A stretch of DNA of 64,000 nt from Paenibacillus contaminans (lineage in GTDB: Bacteria > Bacillota > Bacilli > Paenibacillales > NBRC-103111), in the NCBI RefSeq assembly GCF_003285015.1, contig NZ_QMFB01000013.1, positions 189,045 to 253,044 on the forward strand. Reading direction: 5' to 3'. This document shows, in pieces, positions 35,181 to 44,958 of the stretch (positions are counted from its first letter, which is position 1; every line of letters starts with the position of its first letter). The notes under the pieces are model-generated. The model was not told where the DNA came from. It did no database searches and saw only the letters and a program-made list of their open reading frames with translations. Made by a program: the position numbers and the translations under genes.

Positions 35181-35320
35181 CCTTTTGTGCGATGCGTTAT
35201 TTAAGAATCGTTCTAATACGTCAAGTTGCAGCAATAAACTTGAATGTTGGCGCTCGATAGGTTTGCAACGAGTATCCAGGCGACCGTCAATTTCAAGACA
35301 TCGCTGGCGAATCCAGCCTG

Positions 35321-35399
35321 AACGGATTAATAGCCAGGGGATGCCTCGAAGCGGCAGATCGAATCTGCTGCCGCAAGGCATCCCCCTTGCCGCAAAGTG
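35321..35399. repeat. Direct repeat flanking the lyase gene, 3' copy
   Basis: 79-base element from AACGGATTAATAGCC to GCCGCAAAGTG, with an outer stem GGGGATGCC (35337-35345)/GGCATCCCC (35377-35385) enclosing an inner GCGGCAGAT.../...CTGCTGCCGC hairpin. It is matched at roughly 85% identity, by eye, to 39909-39986 on the other side of the gene. Confidence 0.8.
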
Positions 35400-35429
35400 T
35401 CTAGTTGCATGGCTGCTGCATGATGCAGC

Positions 35430-38400
35430 CTAACTTCGGCTTTGCATAAATGCCGTGCCGTCACCGTTCAGAACCGCCGTCGCTTGCGCGGACACAAGTT
35501 GCTGCGCCTGAACGGCCGGAGCATTGATATGATTCAAAAAATCCTGCATATACGCAACAGCGATCTGCCCCGCTCCTTGTTCTTCTAAAATTCGGATGAT
35601 ATTCAGCCGGTAGGACAGTTCGGCTGCAAACGTCTGGTTAACGTCGCCGGACGCAGCCAATTGGGCAACATGACCCATGATCGATTGCACGGTGATCGGG
35701 ACATTGTTAATCAGCGTAGCCACACCGGCGGATTCCGCAATTTCCCATGCTCCGCTCGCGTTCCGCTTCGCTACTGCATAAGGGATGAGTTTCCAAGCCT
35801 CCCCGCCGTCGAACGGGAATCCTTCATTTGGCGTATATGTGACAAACCGCGTGTTCCCCGCTTCCGTTTGCACATCCAATACCGGATACGCGGTCCAGTC
35901 CGCTCCTTTCTTGACGAGCACATGGCTGCCTATCCATGTTTCCGCATCCGCCACAATACCGGATGCGACGAAGCCGTCTTGAAGCCTTTGCACGATGGAT
36001 CCTTCCTTCTGCTGACCAGCTTCAATGCTTATACCCAGACCGTCTTGCTCGATCTTGCCTTCGCCGGCCAGGAATGCGTATTGCAGCTCGCTGCTTCCAT
36101 TGTCATCCTTATAGGACAGGACCCCGTAACGGCCGCCGAACGCAATCGGATCGGAACCGGCTGCAGCGGCAAAATCGGCAGGGACAGCCGAAGATCCTTG
36201 CGAGCTGAACACATAATCATGCCATCCGTTCCCGCCGATTTGCAGGCCGACAGGCGCATCCACAGCCGGGCGGTATACGTTGCCGGATACGGTCAACGGC
36301 TCGACATGCTGGATGCCCGGAGCGCCCGAGTACGATTCGATTACGGAAGCGAACGTGCTGCCGCCCGTCGAGTTATTCAGCCTTCTGACCAAATAAGGCA
36401 ACTGAGCCCCTGCATCGTTGACTCCCCTTTGTCCCCAGCCTTCGCCGATATATACCGATTCCGACACCGTCATAGGAACCTGCCATACTTGCGTCTGACC
36501 GGCGCCGCCGGCATTCTCCCAGCCGGCAGTCCATACCTGATCCGTTCCGGCGGTCTGCACATTCGTCAACCCGTATGCCGTGACGGCGGAATCGCCGCCT
36601 TGCCCAAGCTGAATACCGCTCGTCGTCAAGCTATCCGTCGAACCGTGAAGGATATAATCATGCGTGTTTCCTCCGCGGACGCGGAACAAGTCAACGAGAT
36701 ATTCCGGCTTATTATCTGTCTTCTGCAGTTGCAGCAGCGTACGCGAATAGACATCCGTCTCCGCGTATGCGCTGGAGCTTGCTTCGGTCGCATGGATCGA
36801 TCCCGGCATTTCATAAAAGCCGATGCTGCCGCCTCTCCCTAGCATCTTCTGGTCTTTTTGATTCACAACAACCAGATTATGAGCGGCCGAGCGAACCGTC
36901 ATCGCTTGCTGCGGATTGTCCCATAAATAGCCGAGATCGGATAACGATTCGCCGCCGTTCGCCCAATAGCTCAAATCCAGACTGTCCAAATGGTGATGGG
37001 TCCCCCAGTCGCTTGCGTTAAGGATCGCTGCGCTATCGCTGTTAGTCGTTCCTCCCCGCAAATACGCCAGCTTCCACTGCGGGAAAAGAACGTCCGGCAG
37101 CAGCAGCGGTTCGGTCTGCTCCAGATCATCGGGACGGTACATTAAGCTATACGCTCCGATCGGAACAAAGCCTCCATAGCGGAACAAGCTCGACAGCAAA
37201 GGGATGCCCGTCTGTTTGGCACCGCTCCCAAACCAGTACCCATACGGTCTGCTAGTTGTATAAGAATCACCCACGGACGGATAATTCATCGAAGGCAGCA
37301 ACGCTTCACCCATCGCCTTAAACACCATTCGGTAGGCGGAACGTTCATAAACCGGGAAATTGTCCGTCCGCGCTCCTCCCGGAAGCACGTAACCGACCGG
37401 ATCGGAATAACCGTTGAGGATTTCTCCGAGCCAAAATAAAGGAGTGAACACTTGCATGCCGTAAGCAGGCGTCTCAATCGTCGAACCGTCAGCCTTGAAC
37501 CACTCGGACAAAAACTGGTTGAACGCCTGCACCCCTAACTGTACGAGCGTCGGCTCCCCTACCGCTATGCCGATCGCGGCCGCCGCCGTAAGATTGTGTA
37601 TCGTCTTATTGTTCATGGACCGATCGGCCATGAGAAGCGAAGCCGACTCCAGCAGCAAATCCCGCTCGATCGCAAGCCGTTCGGCGCTCGTCAGCAACGC
37701 CTGTCCCCCTGCCTGAACATCACCCAGCAGATCATAGGCAACGACGAGAGGCAGGATGAAATAGCCCTCAATACCGTTGGCGTTGCCGCGCCCTGCCGCC
37801 CAATAGCCGGCATGAAGCACCTTATCGGGGACATTGCCCGGCCACGTCAGCTCCGGGTTAGGCAGCTTGTTGATCCGGAACGCAGCTTCCTTCGGATCCA
37901 TATCGGCAAATTCTCCGTATCCGGAATGAAGCAGCCAGTGCGGATACACTTCGGCGAAGCGCAGCAATATTTTTTTGCCTTGCTGGGCATAAGAAGTGTC
38001 GCCGGTCAGCTTGTACAGCATCGCGATTTTGCGGACGATCTCGGACATATACGTCACTTTTTTGGCGCGAATGTAGGACGTAAAGCTCGGGTTCAGCTTG
38101 AAGCCGTTAAAAACGTATGTCTCTCTGTTGTAGAACGTAATCCGCTGCTCCAGACCGCCCCAGTTCGCGATCAAGACGCCTTCCTCGGGATACTCCGCAT
38201 TCGGATACGCCTTGTCCTTGCAGTAGATAACATCCGGATCTTGCGGGTCCCATCTCCAACTGCCATGCGGGAAACCCGTATTCGGATCGCTCGGACACGG
38301 AGTGAACAAGTCCGCGTTCGGCGTCGTTACCGGAATCATATTGGCGATTTGCGCATCGTTGTAGCTCATAGCGAGCGCCACGTCGCTGACCAGCGCGGCG

Positions 38401-39896
38401 ATCTGTGCATCCGCCAAAGCCTGAAGCTCCGCCGACGACTGCACGTTCGTATAGTAATCGTCCCAAAGCTCCTGTTTGTAGAGTACCTTAGGCGGCGAGG
38501 CGGCTCCCCGCTCCGCCGGAGTCACCCAATTGGGGAACAAGTTTTCAATTGTTACAGCCTGGAAGAGACCCGACTTGAGCAGTTGCCAACGGCTGAAATC
38601 CACACCGTTCGTGAACGAGTCGTCAATCCGCAACGCGCCGTCCGCATAGACCGCTACGTTGTCCATGTAAACGTTTCCGTTTGTTCCTACATTGGTAAAA
38701 TCGTTTGCAAGAAAAGCATTCGTATAAGGTACATATGTGCTGCCATAACCTTTGCCTACGATCAAATACTGCGGCGGTCCCGAAGCCGGAGCCGAAGCGG
38801 TATGCAGCAGCACAGGAGGTGTTCCCTTCTCGCTTCCCCACAACTGCACGTTGCCGTTCTCCCATACGATACGGACCCGATACGTTTTACCGAGCGGCGC
38901 GGTTCCAACTCGCCCTCCCGGCACTAAAGTGAAGTCGCCGCTGCCGGATATGCCGATCGATACGAATCTGGCAGTGTCCCAATACAACGTCAACGATGGC
39001 GCCCACGTGCTGCCCGGATTGGTTACGGGCTCGATGTCCGCTTCGGCGACGACCGTGCCGGGCGCGCTTTGCCAGTTAAACGGTTGATACAGCAGGTCAT
39101 GCGCGTTGACCGGGCCTTTAAACTGGAGCTTGCCGTCCCATACATGCGCATAAGGATCGTTCCACGGCGTTGCTCCATTTGCCGGCGACGTCACAATCCG
39201 CCAACGACTGAAATCGATACCATTTGCAAATGTTTCGTCAAGCTTTGACGCGCCGTCCGCATAGACCGCTACGTTGTCCATGTAAACGCTGCCATTTGTC
39301 CCCAGACTGGTAAAGTCGTTTGCAAGGAAAGCATTCGTATAAGGTGCGGACGTGCTTCCGTAGCCTTTGCCTACGATCAAATACGGCGGCGGTCCCGAAG
39401 CCGGAGCCGAAGCGGTATGCAGCAGCACAGGAGGTGTTCCCTTCTCGCTTCCCCACAACTGCACGTTGCCGTTCTCCCATACGATACGGACCCGATACGT
39501 TTTACCGAGCGGTGCGGTTCCGACTCGACCTCCCGGCATTAACGTATATTCGCCGCCGACGGATACGCCGATCGACACGTATTTGGCCGTGTCCCAATAC
39601 AACGCCAACGATGGCGCCCACGTACCGCCCGGATTGGTTACGGGCTCAATGTCCGCTTCGGCGACAACCGTGCCGGGCGTATTTTGCCAGTTTAGCGCGT
39701 GCAGCAGCAAATCATGTGCGTTGGCCGGGCCCTTCAATTGGAGCTTGCCATTCGCTAGATGCGCGTAAGGGTCGGTCCAAAATGACGCCTCGGCTTTCTT
39801 CGAACCGACCGTAACCGAACCGGTGAAAGCGATCAGCAACAAAACAAAGCTTAAAGCAACATTCGTCATTCTCTTCAACTTACTGTTCATCTTCAA
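35430..39896 (-). CDS. Secreted heparinase II/III-like polysaccharide lyase, module C
   Basis: Exported protein of 1488 residues. Signal peptide (about 1-38), then two near-identical tandem beta-sandwich domains of about 205 residues (DPYAHLANGKLQLKGP and DPYAHVWDGKLQFKGP; concanavalin-like, probably substrate binding). An alpha/alpha-barrel follows (about 470-930; TGDTSYAQQGKKILLRFAEVYPHW). The heparinase II/III C-terminal beta domain has HHHLDSLDLSYWANGGESLSDLG near residue 970 and RSAAHNLVVVNQKDQ near 1005. No SLH domains, so unlike the module B lyase it is probably released. A TTG at 39896 and an ATG at 39890 both sit behind AAGGAGG. The cognate uptake system is the module C transporter upstream in the same direction. 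The cleaved bond is unknown. Confidence 0.87.
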   Translation of the reverse strand: MKMNSKLKRMTNVALSFVLLLIAFTGSVTVGSKKAEASFWTDPYAHLANGKLQLKGPANAHDLLLHALNWQNTPGTVVAEADIEPVTNPGGTWAPSLALYWDTAKYVSIGVSVGGEYTLMPGGRVGTAPLGKTYRVRIVWENGNVQLWGSEKGTPPVLLHTASAPASGPPPYLIVGKGYGSTSAPYTNAFLANDFTSLGTNGSVYMDNVAVYADGASKLDETFANGIDFSRWRIVTSPANGATPWNDPYAHVWDGKLQFKGPVNAHDLLYQPFNWQSAPGTVVAEADIEPVTNPGSTWAPSLTLYWDTARFVSIGISGSGDFTLVPGGRVGTAPLGKTYRVRIVWENGNVQLWGSEKGTPPVLLHTASAPASGPPQYLIVGKGYGSTYVPYTNAFLANDFTNVGTNGNVYMDNVAVYADGALRIDDSFTNGVDFSRWQLLKSGLFQAVTIENLFPNWVTPAERGAASPPKVLYKQELWDDYYTNVQSSAELQALADAQIAALVSDVALAMSYNDAQIANMIPVTTPNADLFTPCPSDPNTGFPHGSWRWDPQDPDVIYCKDKAYPNAEYPEEGVLIANWGGLEQRITFYNRETYVFNGFKLNPSFTSYIRAKKVTYMSEIVRKIAMLYKLTGDTSYAQQGKKILLRFAEVYPHWLLHSGYGEFADMDPKEAAFRINKLPNPELTWPGNVPDKVLHAGYWAAGRGNANGIEGYFILPLVVAYDLLGDVQAGGQALLTSAERLAIERDLLLESASLLMADRSMNNKTIHNLTAAAAIGIAVGEPTLVQLGVQAFNQFLSEWFKADGSTIETPAYGMQVFTPLFWLGEILNGYSDPVGYVLPGGARTDNFPVYERSAYRMVFKAMGEALLPSMNYPSVGDSYTTSRPYGYWFGSGAKQTGIPLLSSLFRYGGFVPIGAYSLMYRPDDLEQTEPLLLPDVLFPQWKLAYLRGGTTNSDSAAILNASDWGTHHHLDSLDLSYWANGGESLSDLGYLWDNPQQAMTVRSAAHNLVVVNQKDQKMLGRGGSIGFYEMPGSIHATEASSSAYAETDVYSRTLLQLQKTDNKPEYLVDLFRVRGGNTHDYILHGSTDSLTTSGIQLGQGGDSAVTAYGLTNVQTAGTDQVWTAGWENAGGAGQTQVWQVPMTVSESVYIGEGWGQRGVNDAGAQLPYLVRRLNNSTGGSTFASVIESYSGAPGIQHVEPLTVSGNVYRPAVDAPVGLQIGGNGWHDYVFSSQGSSAVPADFAAAAGSDPIAFGGRYGVLSYKDDNGSSELQYAFLAGEGKIEQDGLGISIEAGQQKEGSIVQRLQDGFVASGIVADAETWIGSHVLVKKGADWTAYPVLDVQTEAGNTRFVTYTPNEGFPFDGGEAWKLIPYAVAKRNASGAWEIAESAGVATLINNVPITVQSIMGHVAQLAASGDVNQTFAAELSYRLNIIRILEEQGAGQIAVAYMQDFLNHINAPAVQAQQLVSAQATAVLNGDGTAFMQSRS
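38600..39830 (-). repeat. Tandem 615-bp coding duplication in the lyase gene
   Basis: Two adjacent units offset by 615 bases encode the paired N-terminal domains. Stretches such as 38745-38900 and 39360-39515 are nearly identical at the DNA level, including silent positions, so the duplication is recent or maintained by conversion. Confidence 0.85.
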
Positions 39897-39908
39897 GGTA
39901 ACCTCCTT

Positions 39909-39986
39909 AACGGATTAGCAGCCAGGGGATGCATCGAAGCGGCAGAGCGAATCTGCTGCCATGAAACATCCTCTTGCCGCAAAGTG
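39909..39986. repeat. Direct repeat flanking the lyase gene, 5' copy
   Basis: 78-base partner of 35321-35399, filling the gap between the ceramidase-fold stop and the lyase ribosome site. The inner GCGGCAG.../CTGCTGCC hairpin is kept; the outer stem is reduced to GGATG/CATCC. Confidence 0.8.
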
Positions 39987-39998
39987 CGGGATCATTCC

Positions 39999-41351
39999 CT
40001 ACATGGTATTCGATAACTTCATGTCCGTAAGAACGATTTGTCCGACGATAATATCTTCGATTTCCGGTACGAACGGTCCCCGCAAATGAAAGAAGAAGTT
40101 GCATTCCGCCTCGTATCCGCCTTCGCGAATCATTTTACGCGTCGGCACGTAGCTGTATACGCCGTTCGTATAGCCCAGCGTCAGGGTCGTGCGCGAGCTG
40201 CCGAACAGCTTTTTGATGAGAAGCGAGTACTCGGTTGAAACTTCCCCTTCCATGGCGACCAGCCGCGTATCGTCGTCAAGATGCCAAATGCAAATGCAAT
40301 GAGGCAGACGGTCTTTGATCGTTCCGTCCTCGATCGCCCTCATCGTCCGTTTTGCAGAATTCCAATAGAACGCATTATAATCGGGGTGATTCGTCATCGG
40401 CTCATAGAAAGCGGCCTCCGTTTGCTCCGTATATAGAAGAGGATCCGCCAGCGCCGTTTTAAAGTTGCAGCGTACAGGAGTAAGCTCCCCTTGCTTCAGA
40501 ATAGCTTTGACATCGTTCGCAAGCTCCGTACCCGAATCGATCATTTCCGCGATGGACAAGCTTTTGAAGCGGCTTCCGGCAGCACTTCTAAGCGGCTTCA
40601 ATTCGCCCCCGCAGCCTTGAAGGAATAGCGCGGTTGCACCCGGATACGACTCTTCCAGCACACACGAGGTTTGACCGGCGAAGTCGTTGGACAACAGCAT
40701 ATTATCCGGTCCCATCGCTGTCGTATGGCAGCCGTAATTGTACAAAATGCCTTTCACCATGCCCGAGCGGTCCGTAAGCGTCACGACTAGCAATTCCTTA
40801 TCGATTTCGCCTTCGTAGTAAGGCGCCCATATTACCCCGTCCCCGTCAGGCTTGCGTCTGCTGACCGCAAAATCGGATTTCCCCCGCCCGATCGCAAGCT
40901 CGCCTTCTTCCAAATGATCGCGGCAGTATGCCGTCATCTGCAAGATCGTATCCCGCATGAAGCGAAAGAAAGCTTCATCCTCGCTGTAATCAAGCTGCGT
41001 TTCGCTATCGGTCCACCCCTCCTGAGCCATGCTGTATGCACCGCGGCGCAATCCGGCATCAAGTCCGGTCAAAAATACCGAATGATGCGTATGCGAAAAA
41101 TTGATCAGCACTTCGTCGTGCCCCAGCCCAAACTTCTCCTGAAGTGCGTCCTTGATGCCGACGACGAAGCTGCGGTCCGAACCGAGCGCGTCGATCGTCA
41201 GGATAAGAAGCGTTTTGTTCGCTTCCAACATGGCTGCCTTTACGTAGAGTTCGTCGTGAACGCCTTCGCTTTTTTGGGTTCTGCCGCCGAATCCATGCAT
41301 GAAAACGGGTCTTTCCGGTGTCATTCGCTCACTCTTCAGGCAAAACCTCAT
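39999..41351 (-). CDS. Neutral/alkaline-ceramidase-fold hydrolase, module C
   Basis: About 450 residues from the ATG at 41351 (GGAGG eight bases upstream, MRFCLKSE start aligned to the module A copy); the frame is open to 41396. No signal peptide, so probably cytoplasmic. Metal-site equivalents: SHTHHS (near residue 86), YGCHTT (near 206), EGEVSTEYS (near 370) and GYTNGVYSYVPT (near 398). As in module A, the Ser-bearing loop of true ceramidases is replaced (LFLQGCGGELKP). Its place between the permeases and the secreted lyase, repeated in module A between the permeases and the kinase, ties it to the imported sugar. Deacylation or another hydrolysis of an oligosaccharide substituent is a reasonable guess, not shown. 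Confidence 0.82.
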   Translation of the reverse strand: MRFCLKSERMTPERPVFMHGFGGRTQKSEGVHDELYVKAAMLEANKTLLILTIDALGSDRSFVVGIKDALQEKFGLGHDEVLINFSHTHHSVFLTGLDAGLRRGAYSMAQEGWTDSETQLDYSEDEAFFRFMRDTILQMTAYCRDHLEEGELAIGRGKSDFAVSRRKPDGDGVIWAPYYEGEIDKELLVVTLTDRSGMVKGILYNYGCHTTAMGPDNMLLSNDFAGQTSCVLEESYPGATALFLQGCGGELKPLRSAAGSRFKSLSIAEMIDSGTELANDVKAILKQGELTPVRCNFKTALADPLLYTEQTEAAFYEPMTNHPDYNAFYWNSAKRTMRAIEDGTIKDRLPHCICIWHLDDDTRLVAMEGEVSTEYSLLIKKLFGSSRTTLTLGYTNGVYSYVPTRKMIREGGYEAECNFFFHLRGPFVPEIEDIIVGQIVLTDMKLSNTM

Positions 41352-41450
41352 CACAAACGCCTCCGTAAAATAATAAGAATTTGATGACATCACCAATCGA
41401 CATGCTTATTCAAAATAGCCGATCAACCGCCCCGCCTCATTTCATTTGCC

Positions 41451-42311
41451 TTACTCCTTCACCGATCCCAGCAGCGCCCCTTTGACAAAATATTTTTGCA
41501 GGAAAGGGTACACGAGCAAAATCGGCAGCGTTGCAAATAAAATAATGCCAGCCTTCATCATTTCCGGCGTCGCCGCGAGCAAATCTCCGGACGGCTTGTT
41601 CAGCACGCTGTCATCCTCGATGATCAGACTGCGCAGCAAGATTTGCAGCGGATACAAGTCCTTGCTCCGAATGAAGATGAGCGCGCTAAAATAAGAATTC
41701 CATAACGTTACCGCCTGAAACAGCGCCAGCGTCGCGTTTACTGCCATCGAAAGCGGCATCGCGATGCGCGCATAAAGACGGAACTCGCCACAGCCGTCCA
41801 TCTTACCGGCGTCGAACAATTCGGACGACAAGCCTTGAAAGAAGGTACGCATAATAATGACGCCAAATGCATTGATCGCCCCTGGAAGCATAAGCACCCA
41901 CAACGTATTTTCCAACCCCAGCGAGCGGATGACTAAATATCCGGGAATCAGCGGGGACGTGAAAATAAACGTGATCAACACGAATTTCATGATCAAACCT
42001 CTCGCTGGCGCATTCGGACGGGATAAGCCGTACGCCATTGTCGAAGTGAAGAAAAGATACAACAGCGTTCCCCCGACCGTTATCGTAATGGTGACGCCCA
42101 TCGACCGCCAGAGAGACTCCATGCCCAATATGGTTTTGTACACGTCCAAATTAAAGCCTTTCGGCCACAAATATACCAGCTTCGCATTTGCGTAAACGGA
42201 AGAGCTTAACGACACCGCCGCAAGATGAATAATCGGGGCTACCATCGTTAGCGCCGCGATCGCCAAGAACGTCCCGTTCACCCACTGAAAGATGCGATTG
42301 GATCTGTTCAC
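41451..42311 (-). CDS. Carbohydrate ABC transporter permease (LplC type), module C
   Basis: 286-residue permease with six predicted spans, the ATPase-docking loop DAGKMDGCGEFRLYARIAMPLSM and the FVKGALLGSVKE end. It begins with GTG at 42311 behind AGGAGG, 12 bases after the partner permease. More divergent from the module A and B copies than these are from each other, so module C is probably an older relative rather than a fresh duplicate. Confidence 0.95.
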   Translation of the reverse strand: MNRSNRIFQWVNGTFLAIAALTMVAPIIHLAAVSLSSSVYANAKLVYLWPKGFNLDVYKTILGMESLWRSMGVTITITVGGTLLYLFFTSTMAYGLSRPNAPARGLIMKFVLITFIFTSPLIPGYLVIRSLGLENTLWVLMLPGAINAFGVIIMRTFFQGLSSELFDAGKMDGCGEFRLYARIAMPLSMAVNATLALFQAVTLWNSYFSALIFIRSKDLYPLQILLRSLIIEDDSVLNKPSGDLLAATPEMMKAGIILFATLPILLVYPFLQKYFVKGALLGSVKE

Positions 42312-42323
42312 ACGCTCGTCCTC

Positions 42324-43223
42324 CTAGTAAATGCTTTCGCCGGTTGTTTTTTTGCTGATCGTGTTCAGGCCGACGACAAGCGTCAGGCCGACAAGCGACT
42401 GAAACAGACCAATCGCCGTTGTGTAGCTGAATTGCGCCTTAAGCAGGCCGACGCGGTATACGTAAGTGTCCACCACTTCCCCGACATCCCGGACCAGCGG
42501 ATTAAGGAAAATCAACAATTGCTCCGTATTGGAGTCCAGTACCGTTCCGACCCGCAGCAACAACAGGACGATGATCGTTGGCAGCAGCGACGGCAACGTC
42601 ACATACCAGATTTGCTTCCAGCGGCCCGCGCCATCTACGACAGCAGCTTCGTACAAGCTCGGATTGATGCCGGCCAGCGCCGCCAAGTATATAATCGTTC
42701 CCCAGCCGACTTCCTTCCAAATTCCGATTGCGACGACGATGCCGCGGAAATATCCGGTCTCCGTCAGAAAATCGACCGGCGCAGCGCCAAACCAGCCCCG
42801 TATAGCGTTAATCACACCGTCCAGCGACAACAGGTTGATGAATATGCCCCCGACGATTACCCAAGATAAAAAATGCGGCAAATACAGCAGCGTCTGGATC
42901 GGCCGTTTGAACCACATTTTCGACACCTCATTCAAGAGCAGGGCCAACATCAGCGGAGCCGGAAAGCCGAACAGGATGGACAGGAAGCTGAGGGCAAGCG
43001 TATTGCGCAATACATTGAAAAACTCGTCATACGTAAAAATGGTTACAAAATGCTTGAAGCCTACCCAATCGCTATGCAGGATGCCCTTGAACATGTTGTA
43101 GTCCTGAAAGGCGATCACATTGCCGGTCAACGGCGCGTAGCGAAACACAAGAAAGTGCAGGATACCGGGAAGCATCAAGACGAGAAGCGCCCAACGGTCC
43201 TTCTTCATCATTCTGGTTAACAT
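42324..43223 (-). CDS. Sugar ABC transporter permease (LplB type), module C
   Basis: 299 residues, six spans, docking motif EAAVVDGAGRWKQIWYVTLPS near residue 200. The start at 43223 has AAGGAGAG at good spacing. It lies 118 bases after the binding-protein gene. With the permease at 41451-42311 and the lipoprotein at 43342-44958 it forms the third importer of the locus; like the others it lacks an ATPase gene. Confidence 0.95.
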   Translation of the reverse strand: MLTRMMKKDRWALLVLMLPGILHFLVFRYAPLTGNVIAFQDYNMFKGILHSDWVGFKHFVTIFTYDEFFNVLRNTLALSFLSILFGFPAPLMLALLLNEVSKMWFKRPIQTLLYLPHFLSWVIVGGIFINLLSLDGVINAIRGWFGAAPVDFLTETGYFRGIVVAIGIWKEVGWGTIIYLAALAGINPSLYEAAVVDGAGRWKQIWYVTLPSLLPTIIVLLLLRVGTVLDSNTEQLLIFLNPLVRDVGEVVDTYVYRVGLLKAQFSYTTAIGLFQSLVGLTLVVGLNTISKKTTGESIY

Positions 43224-43341
43224 AGCGTTTCTCTCCTTCGCAGCGGATGCGTTCAGCCGGCCCCCTGCCAGATGGGCAGATGCCGGTTCTCCGGCAGGGT
43301 CTGGTCATCCGCTCCGATTACTCTATCCGGTGAACGATGCT

Positions 43342-44958
43342 CTATTTTTTATTTTGCTCGTTGTACCATGCCGTCGCTTCCTTAATTGCTTCGTCGCCGC
43401 CGCGGCGCTTCCACTCGCTGACGAACTTGTCGAATGCGGGATCGAGCTCTTCTTTGCCGGTGATGACTTTGGCGAACATATCGAGGAACAACGTCCCTGC
43501 GCCGGTACCCGGCACAATCTCCGGATGCGTTTCGTAAGCTTTGAGCACCTTCATATCCTTGTTGTCGGCGGGAAAGATCGAATTTTTCCCGATCTCGATG
43601 CCGCGGAGCAGCGCCTCGCCGTTCGGGGCAAACTTCAATGCATCCGGAACCATCCGGCCGTCGCCGCGCGGGTTGACGACGAGCTGGTAGAAATCCGACG
43701 CATTCTTATCCGCGTTCGCAGGCGCTTTCGGGTCCCATTTGACCGCTCCGTTCTCGACTGTATAGTTGTTCCCCTCAATCCCATAGGCAAAAAACTTGTT
43801 TGCTTCATCGGACCATACCCAGTTCAAAAATTTGATCGCGTCTTCCGCATGCTTGGAGGAAGAAGGAATCACCCAAGTGTAAGAGAGTCCGCTAGTCGGA
43901 AAGTTCAGGCTGCCTTTTCCTTTCGGTCCGATCGGCGGTTCGACCATGCTTAATTTGACACCTGGTTGATTGACGAATTTATCGAGACTCCAGCTGGAAT
44001 TCAGGTTCATCACCTCGTGCATCCACAAACCGGCTTTTCCCTGGGTAATGCCGGCGTTCCAGTCGGCCGTTTTATTCGTAAACAGGTTCGGATTGATGTA
44101 GCCTTTGTCGTACAGCATTTTCCAGAACTTGATTGCATCCTTCATCTCCGGACGAATGATGTCAGGGATCATTTGACCGTTCTGAACATGCCATGCAGCA
44201 GGCGAAACGCCGAACTCGGTAAAAAACAGGTCGGAATAGATCAAATTTTCGCGTACATAGAAGCCATACTCGTCGTTAGGATCGCCGTTGCCGTTCATAT
44301 CGTTCTGCTTGACGGCTTCGAAATAAGCAAGATACTCGTCGATCGTCTTCGGCTGCGGCATTTTCAATTTATCCAGCCAGTCCTGCCGGATGAAAAGCGC
44401 TCTGGGAGCCGACAAGGCAGCCAACGTCGGAATGCCGTATATTTTGCCGTTCTTACTGACATTAGGACTGTTCCAGGCTTCCTGCGGAATTTTCTTCTTG
44501 ATATTCGGTCCATATTTATCGATCAGCGGTCCGAGTTCCTGAAAAATGCCCTGATCCACTGCCCCCGGATGCGTGGAAGCTTCAATGGCGCCTACGCGCA
44601 TCAAATCCGGCAAGTTGTTGGAGGCGAAGCGCACGGTTAATTGCTGATCATAATCTTGTCCGTGCGTCAGCAGCTCGTATTTCAGGTCATAGCCGGATAG
44701 CCTGGACATTTCTTTAAGATACGGATCGTCGGCTACCTTTGCTTCTTTCCCGTATACGGAGTTGGCATGCGTGGTCAAAATTTGCAGCTTGACCGGCTCT
44801 TTCGGCTTCTGGCTCTCCTGCGGCTTCGCACTATCCTTCGGCGCGGCGCTTGTTCCCGCAGCCCCCCCGGAATCTTTGGAACATGCTGGCAATACGACCA
44901 GCAAAGCGCTCATTAGAGCGAGCCCTGCGGCAAGCTTTTTGTTTCTCTGTTTCGTCAT
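43342..44958 (-). CDS. Extracellular solute-binding lipoprotein, module C
   Basis: 538-residue lipoprotein. The signal peptide MTKQRNKKLAAGLALMSALL ends at the lipobox LPAC (Cys near residue 27), followed by a Lys/Pro/Ala linker and the solute-binding fold containing DMNGNGDPNDEYGFYVRENL and the WKRRGGDEAIKEATAWYNEQ tail. GGGAGAAG precedes the ATG. It is the first gene of module C after the membrane AraC regulator, 218 bases away behind a likely terminator, so it probably has its own promoter controlled by that regulator. No cre box was seen near its start, unlike modules A and B. Confidence 0.94.
   Translation of the reverse strand: MTKQRNKKLAAGLALMSALLVVLPACSKDSGGAAGTSAAPKDSAKPQESQKPKEPVKLQILTTHANSVYGKEAKVADDPYLKEMSRLSGYDLKYELLTHGQDYDQQLTVRFASNNLPDLMRVGAIEASTHPGAVDQGIFQELGPLIDKYGPNIKKKIPQEAWNSPNVSKNGKIYGIPTLAALSAPRALFIRQDWLDKLKMPQPKTIDEYLAYFEAVKQNDMNGNGDPNDEYGFYVRENLIYSDLFFTEFGVSPAAWHVQNGQMIPDIIRPEMKDAIKFWKMLYDKGYINPNLFTNKTADWNAGITQGKAGLWMHEVMNLNSSWSLDKFVNQPGVKLSMVEPPIGPKGKGSLNFPTSGLSYTWVIPSSSKHAEDAIKFLNWVWSDEANKFFAYGIEGNNYTVENGAVKWDPKAPANADKNASDFYQLVVNPRGDGRMVPDALKFAPNGEALLRGIEIGKNSIFPADNKDMKVLKAYETHPEIVPGTGAGTLFLDMFAKVITGKEELDPAFDKFVSEWKRRGGDEAIKEATAWYNEQNKK

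Larger units (their letters stand above)
34834..35429. other. Intergenic region between the module B transporter and the module C lyase
   Basis: 596 bases without a gene. It contains a GC-rich hairpin repeat (34847-34915), the module B promoter with tandem -10 boxes and an operator (35006-35056), a partial structured repeat (35094-35148), the lyase terminator (35148-35180) and the first of two direct repeats flanking the lyase gene (35321-35399). Confidence 0.6.

Noticed and set aside
38623..39480. Two 80-codon minus-strand frames with the same sequence
   Set aside because: They are an alternate-frame image of the 615-bp duplication in the lyase gene, not separate genes.
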